Assembly (NCBI GenBank): GCA_012965455.1 | Contig: DTSG01000217.1 | Location: 1 to 10,670, forward strand | DNA: 10,670 nucleotides | Source of the DNA: Planctomycetaceae bacterium | Lineage (GTDB): Bacteria > Planctomycetota > Planctomycetia > Pirellulales > Pirellulaceae | Direction of reading: 5' to 3' | In this document: piece by piece, positions 1-4,941 of the stretch | Layout of the letters: each line of letters begins with the position of its first letter | Numbering within the stretch: position 1 is the stretch's first letter | The notes under the pieces: model-generated | What the model was told of the DNA's origin: nothing | Seen by the model: only the letters and a program-made list of their open reading frames with translations | Database searches by the model: none | Made by a program: the position numbers and the translations under genes

Positions 1-186
1 GTCGATACGCCGGAAATCAATACTCAAGTTGACAATCTACCAGCAGAGGTAACTCCGCTCGAAGTTTATTGGAAGATGGAAGTGATGACTCCTGATGGGG
101 TGACCCATTATGAATGGATTAAACAGGATAGTGATCCGACCATCATCATTGCCGAAAAACCTGATGCAGCTACGACCAACAAGTAA
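1..186 (+). CDS. C-terminal fragment of an unidentified gene, possibly CpaB-like
   Basis: An open frame runs from the left edge to a TAA at 184-186 and gives the last 61 residues of a protein whose start lies outside the window. The tail is polar and acidic. It includes YWKMEVMTPDGVTHYEW (residues 23-39 of the fragment) and ends in a Thr/Ala-rich stretch before the final Lys. It lies 52 nt upstream of a CpaC-like secretin on the same strand. In Flp/Tad pilus clusters the gene before the secretin is often cpaB (rcpC), so a CpaB-like identity is a reasonable guess from position only; no CpaB domain is visible in this short piece. That the frame is coding is supported by its uninterrupted length to the edge and its same-strand neighbour. 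Confidence 0.6.
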   Translation, partial: VDTPEINTQVDNLPAEVTPLEVYWKMEVMTPDGVTHYEWIKQDSDPTIIIAEKPDAATTNK

Positions 187-238
187 CGTAAAACCCAACG
201 ATGCGAACGCATTGAACGAAAGAAATGAAAGATCCAGT

Positions 239-1423
239 ATGTTCTCTAAACGAGTAATCTATTTTTGCGTATGTATGACGCTCGCCGGTTATGTGTGTGC
301 CGACCCACCAAGTAATGATGACGGGCAGGCTAGCATTACCGTTGAGGCGGAACCCGAGTCGATCAAGTTGCGCAGTACCGAACAGCGAACGTTGGTCTTA
401 CCCTTTAACGTGCGGCGTTTGTACTTTGGCGATTCACAGTTAATGAAAGTTGAGCCCTTGAGCCCGACGAAGATTCGTCTGTCGGCGCTCAAACCGGGTA
501 AAACGGAGATGCGGCTATTTAGTGCACAAGGTCACGTGCAGCAATACGATATTGTGATTCACGCGAGTTTGGTCGAATTGAAGAGTGTGTTGGCAAGAGA
601 GTTTCCTAACGAGCAGTTAGCCCTTAGTGAACTAAACGGCGATTTGCTAATGTCGGGTTCGGTTTCGAGCCAAACAATGATTGACCGCATTGACCAGGTG
701 GCTGCTGAGTTCTATCCGCAGGTGGTGAATCACTTGGAGGTAGTTCCGAGCGTAGTTGAGCCGCAGATTCAGTTGAAGGTGAGGATTATGGAAGTGTCTC
801 ATCTGCAACTAGAAAAACATAATATCCAATGGCCGTTATCAGCGACCAAGATTGGGAAAATGGAGCATGAGGTTGTCGGCCAGTCGGACAAGTTGCGGAC
901 GTTTTTTAAGGCTGCCGCGGATAATAAAGTCTTAAGGTTGATTGCCGCTCCCGAAATGTTGACGATCAATGGCCGCGCTGCTGAGTTTGAAATTGGTGGG
1001 AAGTTACCCCGAGTGACTCCCAATGACAACGGTAAAATAGACGTGGAATATGAGCCGTGGGGCCTCAAGATGGCAGTATTGCCAGAGCGGCTCGCCAACG
1101 GTGAGATTCGTTTAAGTATTAAGCCCCGTGTTACGCAGGTCGATGCTTCCCAGCGTACCAAGGCGTTGCACAGGGGTTTACCTCAAGTTCGCTATCACCA
1201 ACGCGACATTTTAGCGAATCTAGGAGTTGATGAGCAGTTGTTAATATACGGCATGCCGTTGGTACGGGTGCGTGAGACCAAAGAGAAGATCCCGCTGCTT
1301 TCGGACTTGCCGCTAATTGGCGAATCCATTTACAACTCGCGTAAAGTCCAAGAAAAAATTGATCTGCTAATCCTAGTGGAAGCCATCGAGCTAAAAACAG
1401 GACGCATCGCCTTGGCACCATAG
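239..1423 (+). CDS. cpaC: Short CpaC/RcpA-type secretin of a Flp/Tad pilus
   Basis: This 394-residue protein probably forms the outer-membrane channel for a Flp/Tad-type pilus. A signal peptide (MFSKRVIYFCVCMTLAGYVCA) has a plausible cleavage site after VCA. Residues about 36-108 resemble the pilus-assembly N-terminal domain: a basic patch around LPFNVRRLYF, then LSALKPGKTEMRLFSAQG. Residues about 110-168 look like a BON-type segment. Residues about 175-385 are the secretin core: KVRIMEVS, then APEMLTINGRAAEFEIGGKLP, then PLLSDLPLIG. These are the usual landmarks of CpaC-like proteins, although this one is somewhat shorter than typical members. An ATG at 110 is in frame, but it would add 43 residues overlapping the previous gene and place the signal peptide internally, so 239 is preferred. 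Its ribosome site is weak (GAAAGA at 227-232). A general secretin without a pilus role is the alternative. Confidence 0.82.
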   Translation: MFSKRVIYFCVCMTLAGYVCADPPSNDDGQASITVEAEPESIKLRSTEQRTLVLPFNVRRLYFGDSQLMKVEPLSPTKIRLSALKPGKTEMRLFSAQGHVQQYDIVIHASLVELKSVLAREFPNEQLALSELNGDLLMSGSVSSQTMIDRIDQVAAEFYPQVVNHLEVVPSVVEPQIQLKVRIMEVSHLQLEKHNIQWPLSATKIGKMEHEVVGQSDKLRTFFKAAADNKVLRLIAAPEMLTINGRAAEFEIGGKLPRVTPNDNGKIDVEYEPWGLKMAVLPERLANGEIRLSIKPRVTQVDASQRTKALHRGLPQVRYHQRDILANLGVDEQLLIYGMPLVRVRETKEKIPLLSDLPLIGESIYNSRKVQEKIDLLILVEAIELKTGRIALAP

Positions 1424-1447
1424 TGGACCAGGAATTAGGACCACGAA

Positions 1448-2719
1448 TTAATACGTTGGTTCAGGCGGTGGGTCATACGTTGGTTCAGATTCGGCTTCCT
1501 CTTCTGCGGGGTCATCTGCTTCGGGGGCATCGTCCTTAAATGCCACCACAAAGAATGCTAGGACGCCAACTGCAAAGATAGCCGGAATTCCCCACAGGGT
1601 TTTCCAGTCGATCTCTGTAAGGTCGGTACTACCTGCGGGGGTACAGTAGTTTTCAATCACTCCTGCAACTTGGGCGCCAATTAACATGCCGATGCCTAAC
1701 GTGAGCATGACGAGCAATCCTTGGGCTTGAGCGCGAATGGCTGGAGGGGCTTTTTTGTCCGTGTACATCTGCCCGGTGACAAAGAAGAAGTCGTAGCAGA
1801 TGCCATGTAAAGCAACACCGGCGATAACCATTAAAGTTTGTTGACTCGACGCACCATAGGCAAAAAGCCCATAGCGAACTGCCCAGGCTAACATACCGAT
1901 GGCCAACATCTTTTTCACGCCTAGTCGCACTAGCAATACGGGGACAAGAAGCATAAATAGGATTTCAGAGATTTGGCCATATGACATCGTGAGTCCGATT
2001 GGTAAGTCAACCATTTCCACCACTCGGCTAGCAATTTGGTAGTAGAAAGCTAAGGGGATGCAAATCAAAACTGAAGATAGGATGAAGATCAAATAGTTTT
2101 TGTCTTTGAGAATCTTAAAGGCATCGAAACCCAGCAATTGGCCTATAGTGACCTGCGAATCCGTGTTTGGAGGGGTTGCCGGCAAGGCAAAACTAAAGAC
2201 TCCCAATAAAACCGCAGCACCAGATGTTAGATAGAACATCTCAATACTGGTTTCAATTTTGAGGAAGGTTAACGCGAAACCGGCTGCGATCCAACCAATT
2301 GTCCCAAAGACTCGCACATAGGGGAATTGCTTGCCCGAATCGGTCATATTCTTCATGGCGACCGTGTTGGTCAGCGCCAGCGTTGGAAAGTAGGTCAGCA
2401 TGTACACAAAGAAAATGATATTTATTAAGTCAGCCGACGGGGCATCTCCAGTCATTTGGGTTGTTGCATAGAGCATTAGACCTCCACCAGCGAGGTGCAA
2501 AACGGCTAGTACTTTTTGCGCGGAAAAGAATCGGTCAGCGATCATCCCGATAAATAAAGGAGCAATAATTCCCGCGAGTGGACCTACTGAATATGTCCAA
2601 CTGAAATCGCTTGCCCCAAATCCAATTGTGCTGAGGAAGTTGGGAGCGGTGACGTACCAAGCGCCCCAGATGAAGAATTGCAGGAACATCATGATGCAAA
2701 GTCGTACGAAAACAGACAT
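1448..2719 (-). CDS. NupG-family nucleoside MFS transporter
   Basis: This 423-residue inner-membrane protein has about twelve hydrophobic segments. It is probably a proton-coupled nucleoside permease of the NupG/XapB/YegT family in the major facilitator superfamily. Family landmarks recalled from E. coli NupG are visible: LQFFIWGAW near residue 13, a loop containing ADRFFSAQKV (61-70), YVRVFGTIGW (134-143), LLGFDAFKILKDK (195-207), SYGQISEILF (246-255), an AWAVRYGLFAYG stretch (278-289) and PAIRAQAQG (326-334). The start is supported by AAGGAG at 2729-2734 (minus strand), 9 nt before the ATG. The C-terminus carries an acidic, proline-rich cytoplasmic tail (about 396-423) with a duplicated EPTY. 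The gene converges on the secretin with a 24-nt gap. The family call is firm; the exact substrate cannot be fixed from sequence, and the upstream neighbour does not look like a salvage enzyme. Confidence 0.88.
   Translation of the reverse strand: MSVFVRLCIMMFLQFFIWGAWYVTAPNFLSTIGFGASDFSWTYSVGPLAGIIAPLFIGMIADRFFSAQKVLAVLHLAGGGLMLYATTQMTGDAPSADLINIIFFVYMLTYFPTLALTNTVAMKNMTDSGKQFPYVRVFGTIGWIAAGFALTFLKIETSIEMFYLTSGAAVLLGVFSFALPATPPNTDSQVTIGQLLGFDAFKILKDKNYLIFILSSVLICIPLAFYYQIASRVVEMVDLPIGLTMSYGQISEILFMLLVPVLLVRLGVKKMLAIGMLAWAVRYGLFAYGASSQQTLMVIAGVALHGICYDFFFVTGQMYTDKKAPPAIRAQAQGLLVMLTLGIGMLIGAQVAGVIENYCTPAGSTDLTEIDWKTLWGIPAIFAVGVLAFFVVAFKDDAPEADDPAEEEAESEPTYDPPPEPTY
1451..1488 (-). repeat. 14-bp direct repeat inside the transporter tail
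   Basis: ATACGTTGGTTCAG occurs at 1451-1464 and again, identically, at 1475-1488. The offset of 24 nt is eight codons, so on the minus strand it encodes the two EPTY tetrapeptides at residues 412-415 and 420-423. It looks like a small in-frame duplication in the unstructured C-terminal tail. Confidence 0.85.
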
Positions 2720-2774
2720 ATTGGGAAACTCCTTGGAATTCCAGCGAATTATGAATCTTACAATTGGAAAACTG

Positions 2775-2804
2775 ATTGTAGCGTGACTGCGCTTACCATT
2801 ACAA
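2775..2804 (-). promoter_or_regulatory. Candidate sigma-70-type promoter for the transporter gene
   Basis: On the minus strand, TTGTAA (2799-2804) and TACAAT (2775-2780) are separated by 18 nt. The expected start near 2768 would give a leader of about 50 nt with AAGGAG just before the ATG at 2719. The -10 is good and the -35 partial; the call rests on motif match only. If used, the transporter is transcribed separately from the metallophosphoesterase gene, 144 nt upstream on the same strand. Confidence 0.35.
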
Positions 2805-2863
2805 GAGAAAACAATGACTGCAGGATGCTGCTGCCATTGGTGGTTGCCATTTCTTTACCCCGT

Positions 2864-3823
2864 CTACTGTGTCATCTGGTAGTCGATGGTAAACGTTTCT
2901 TTCGCGGCTTCATCGGTTTTATCCAACAGCGGCGAGTAGGTTTTGACATAGATCTTGTTTTCCTTGGGTACAAAACGCAATGTTCGCAGCCAGCCATCGC
3001 CGCCATTGGGTCGGCCTTGATAATCCGTCAACATCTCGATCACTTTGCCCCCCGCGTCGTTGGTACTTGTTTGCAAGCCCACCCCTAAGACGTGTCCGCT
3101 GATGACGAAGAAAACATTCGGTTGTTTACTTACTAATTTCTGCCAAATCTCCTCGCCGCTATTCCCCGGCACTTTATAGGAGGTCGCGCACCCTGTGTCA
3201 CGGGCGTCGGTTCGCATGTAGCAATGCGTGGCAATGATGACACGATGTTGCGGATATTTCTGGCATATTCCGGCTGCCCATTTCAGTGTGGCATCACGGG
3301 GAGCAAACTCTAAACTGATTACCATGAACTTCAAATCACCTTGTTCAAAGAAACAGTAGTTGTTGTCGTTGTTCTCGCCTAAATGTCCGCCGTACCATTT
3401 GCGGTCTTTAAAGCGTGCGGGAGAGAAGTATTTGTTGTACAGCGAGCTGTCGCGTTGTTTGACGACCATGTCATGATTACCTGGAACCATGCTGTAGGGC
3501 ACGACGCCATCGAGTATTTGCATGGCGCGGTTTGCATTGCCCCACTCATTCTCTTTGGTCGGGGTTTGGACAATGTCGCCTAAGTGAATTGCAAATTTAA
3601 TGTTGTCGTCTGTTCGCTGCTTGCGAATCCACAACGTTTGGTTGATATACGTCTCGGGATATTTCTCTGAGTAAAATTGCGTGTCGGGTAACAACACCAC
3701 AGAAAAAGGCTCAGCTTGAGCCGCGATACTGCAGAACGCCAAGATCGCAAATGCCACACAGACCTTACAGATCAGGCAGCGGCGTGTTAGAGGGTGGATA
3801 GCATTGAATAGTCGGACGGTCAT
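2864..3823 (-). CDS. Secreted calcineurin-like metallophosphoesterase
   Basis: This 319-residue protein is probably a two-metal phosphoesterase acting outside the cytoplasm. A signal peptide (basic start, hydrophobic core near residues 19-33, cleavage after AQA at 37) precedes the catalytic domain. Metallophosphoesterase motifs appear in order: PDTQ (Asp47, Gln49), LGD (Asp83), GNHD (Asn116, His117, Asp118), IATH (His200) and SGHVLG (His244). The first motif has Gln where many family members have His, and the last has GHVL rather than GHxH; Gln in the first position is common in secreted 'DTQ' members. The ATG at 3823 is chosen because CTCC at 3832-3835 reads GGAG on the minus strand at good spacing and the signal peptide then begins correctly. 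An in-frame ATG at 3892 would add 23 residues with no signal character. The substrate is unknown. Confidence 0.85.
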   Translation of the reverse strand: MTVRLFNAIHPLTRRCLICKVCVAFAILAFCSIAAQAEPFSVVLLPDTQFYSEKYPETYINQTLWIRKQRTDDNIKFAIHLGDIVQTPTKENEWGNANRAMQILDGVVPYSMVPGNHDMVVKQRDSSLYNKYFSPARFKDRKWYGGHLGENNDNNYCFFEQGDLKFMVISLEFAPRDATLKWAAGICQKYPQHRVIIATHCYMRTDARDTGCATSYKVPGNSGEEIWQKLVSKQPNVFFVISGHVLGVGLQTSTNDAGGKVIEMLTDYQGRPNGGDGWLRTLRFVPKENKIYVKTYSPLLDKTDEAAKETFTIDYQMTQ

Positions 3824-3851
3824 AGATGGGACTCCAGCTGAATCAAAGGAC

Positions 3852-3879
3852 GTTATAGAAGAAATGGAGGAGCGTCTAA
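3852..3879 (-). promoter_or_regulatory. Weak candidate promoter for the metallophosphoesterase gene
   Basis: On the minus strand, TTAGAC (3874-3879) and TATAAC (3852-3857) are 16 nt apart, placing a start near 3845, about 20 nt before the ATG at 3823. The -35 is poor. It lies between the gene and the upstream 51-bp repeat. Motif resemblance is the only evidence. Confidence 0.25.
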
Positions 3880-3922
3880 ACCAGACAGCCACGATGCTGG
3901 TTTTTTGGATAAGACTCTCTTA

Positions 3923-3973
3923 CACAGTCCCCATCTTCGCCGCCAGCGGCGGCGGTTGCAAGGGTTTTGGCAG
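3923..3973 (-). repeat. 51-bp upstream repeat, copy A
   Basis: This stretch matches 4390-4440 at 47 of 51 positions in the same orientation. Copy A lies 99 nt upstream of the metallophosphoesterase start. Its centre can fold (CGCCG-CCAG-CGGCG), and on the minus strand the repeat opens with CTGCCAAAACCCTTGC. Three of the four differences from copy B fall in the fold, which shrinks there to CGCC/GGCG. It looks like a dispersed, possibly promoter-proximal or leader element. Confidence 0.85.
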
Positions 3974-3986
3974 CAGATCATGCTGC
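3970..3986. other. Perfect 6-bp inverted repeat after the LRR gene
   Basis: GCAGCA (3970-3975) and TGCTGC (3981-3986) are perfectly complementary around a 5-nt loop, beginning 7 nt past the stop of the LRR lipoprotein gene. A termination role is possible, but no T-tract follows on the minus strand, so it is not called a terminator. It overlaps the end of repeat copy A. Confidence 0.35.
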
Positions 3987-3993
3987 AGGTTGG

Positions 3994-4362
3994 TTAGTGG
4001 GATATCTCGCAGTTGGGTAATGCCTTTTGCAGGTCAGCCACCCCGGCGTCGGTGACTTTTGTGAAGTCGAGTACCAGCCGTTGCAGCTTGGTTAGCCTCT
4101 TCAGACGCAGCAGCCCCGCGTCGGTGATTTTGGTTCCGATAAGGCTAAGGGAAATTACATTTCCATTTTCATCTTTCCCAATTGTCGCACCGAGTTGCTC
4201 AAGGGCAGCGATCGCTTCCGCCTCGGTCTCGGCACTCGGCTGCTCTGCCATTGGTTGCTGTTGGTTCTGTGCAGTATCGCTACCCGGTTGCGTTTGAGTT
4301 TGTTCGCTCTCCCCACAGCCTATGATCAGTGATAGCAGTAAGATGACAAGTGTTTTCTTCAT
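3994..4362 (-). CDS. Small LRR lipoprotein
   Basis: This 122-residue protein is probably a lipid-anchored periplasmic or envelope protein for protein-protein contact. The first 16 residues form a lipoprotein signal with lipobox LIIGC (Cys16). A Gln/Glu-rich spacer (about 17-50) follows, then two planctomycete-type leucine-rich repeats: VISLSLIGTKITDAGL (69-84) and LQRLVLDFTKVTDAGV (93-108), ending LPNCEISH. Larger planctomycete relatives carry many such repeats, so this is a minimal member. The start at 4362 is supported by AGGGA at 4370-4374 (minus strand), 7 nt upstream. An in-frame ATG at 4428 would add 22 residues translated from the repeat and is rejected. The 51-bp repeat copy B lies 27 nt upstream of the start. 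The partner is unknown; two repeats are too few to suggest a specific ligand. Confidence 0.8.
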   Translation of the reverse strand: MKKTLVILLLSLIIGCGESEQTQTQPGSDTAQNQQQPMAEQPSAETEAEAIAALEQLGATIGKDENGNVISLSLIGTKITDAGLLRLKRLTKLQRLVLDFTKVTDAGVADLQKALPNCEISH

Positions 4363-4389
4363 GGTGTTTTCCCTGAGGATGTTATTCAG

Positions 4390-4440
4390 CACAGTTCCCA
4401 TCTTCGCCCCCTGAGGCGGCGGTTGCAAGGGTTTTGGCAG
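4390..4440 (-). repeat. 51-bp upstream repeat, copy B
   Basis: This is the second copy of the element at 3923-3973, in the same orientation, ending 27 nt before the LRR lipoprotein start. On the minus strand both copies read through the same 17 codons without a stop (LPKPLQPPP, two variable residues, then AKMGTV, with small differences), but neither is placed as a real gene. No third copy was found in the window. Confidence 0.85.
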
Positions 4441-4506
4441 GAAGTAGGTGGTGCTTGAAAAGGAACGCTACGCTTCATATGCACCTGTCTAGATACGTCG
4501 ATCGTC

Positions 4507-4565
4507 CCTAGCCAAGCACTTCGTGTTGTGATTTGGTAAGTTGGTCGAATGTGGCCTCGATGAGG
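4507..4565. repeat. 59-bp direct repeat, left copy
   Basis: This matches 8720-8778 at 55 of 59 positions. The 52-bp core starting AAGCACTTCG (4514-4565) has only two differences. All four differences are transitions. The two copies are 4.2 kb apart and enclose the DUF1592/DUF1552 operon. On the minus strand the repeat reads as IEATFDQLTKSQHEVLG followed by TAG at 4508-4510. Confidence 0.92.
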
Positions 4566-4772
4566 GCACGTTTGAAAGGGTTCCTGTGTGAATTGAAGGT
4601 TTGTTATGGAGTGGATTGGTTTTTATTTTTATCAGAGCGTTGGTTTGTGTGTTTTGTCTATTTTCATCCTTGTGTTTTCGGTTCGCCCGTTAATCAATTG
4701 GCTTCGCAAAACACCTAAAGATTAAAAGCCCTGCACTAAGCCCCAGCAGGCCGAGCGAAGCCTCGGTTTCCC
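4566..4772. other. Gene-free, partly GT-skewed intergenic stretch
   Basis: No convincing gene lies between the left 59-bp repeat and the operon promoter. Hand-counting 4601-4680 gives T 44, G 20, A 9, C 7, a strong strand asymmetry. Short frames on both strands have no ribosome site or recognisable motif. A 5-bp hairpin (CCGAG 4751-4755 / CTCGG 4762-4766, 6-nt loop) followed by TTTCCC lies just before the promoter and could weakly insulate it, but is too short to call a terminator. Confidence 0.5.
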
Positions 4773-4800
4773 TTGCCCAGCGGCGGTGGGGTGCTACAAT
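4773..4800 (+). promoter_or_regulatory. Candidate promoter of the DUF1592/DUF1552 operon
   Basis: TTGCCC (4773-4778) and TACAAT (4795-4800) are separated by 16 nt. A start near 4807 would give a leader of about 33 nt, with AGGTG at 4830-4834, 5 nt before the ATG at 4840. The -10 is strong and the -35 matches at four of six positions. Promoter, ribosome site and ATG form one compact unit, which favours the 4840 start for the first gene. Confidence 0.5.
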
Positions 4801-4839
4801 CGGTGAGTCGCAATTCTCTTAGGATCACGAGGTGCTTCC

Positions 4840-4941
4840 ATGAAACGTCTGCTGGGTTTGCTGCTAATGATGGGGGTGGTCCGGTGTGGTGGTGAGACGC
4901 TGCCAGCCGGTGATGCTGTGTCACCGTCGCCGCACTCCAAA
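4840..4941 (+). other. Lipoprotein-like leader fused to the DUF1592 gene
   Basis: The first 34 codons encode MKRLLGLLLMMGVVRCGG and a short Pro/Ser-rich linker. The shape is that of a lipoprotein signal, but the residue before the cysteine is Arg (VVRC), which breaks the lipobox; one base change (CGG to GGG) would restore VVGC. A second signal peptide starts at Met35 (4942). I recall very similar MKRLLGLLL...GCGG leaders on small planctomycete lipoproteins, which suggests this piece was acquired from such a gene. Confidence 0.5.

Noticed and set aside
1424..1447. Bidirectional terminator between the converging secretin and transporter genes
   Set aside because: The 24-nt gap holds a direct repeat of GGACCA but no inverted repeat able to form a hairpin.
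2678..3088. 136-codon plus-strand frame across the transporter/phosphoesterase gap
   Set aside because: It is antisense to two well-supported genes and its product shows no family features.
4507..4565. Truncated LuxR-type helix-turn-helix (LTKSQHEVL resembles LTxRQxEVL)
   Set aside because: The match is nine residues long and is followed by a stop, which is too little to claim a domain.
4533..4718. 61-codon plus-strand frame after the left repeat
   Set aside because: It starts with TTG inside the repeat, has no ribosome site, and runs through the GT-skewed stretch, giving a low-complexity Phe/Val-rich product.
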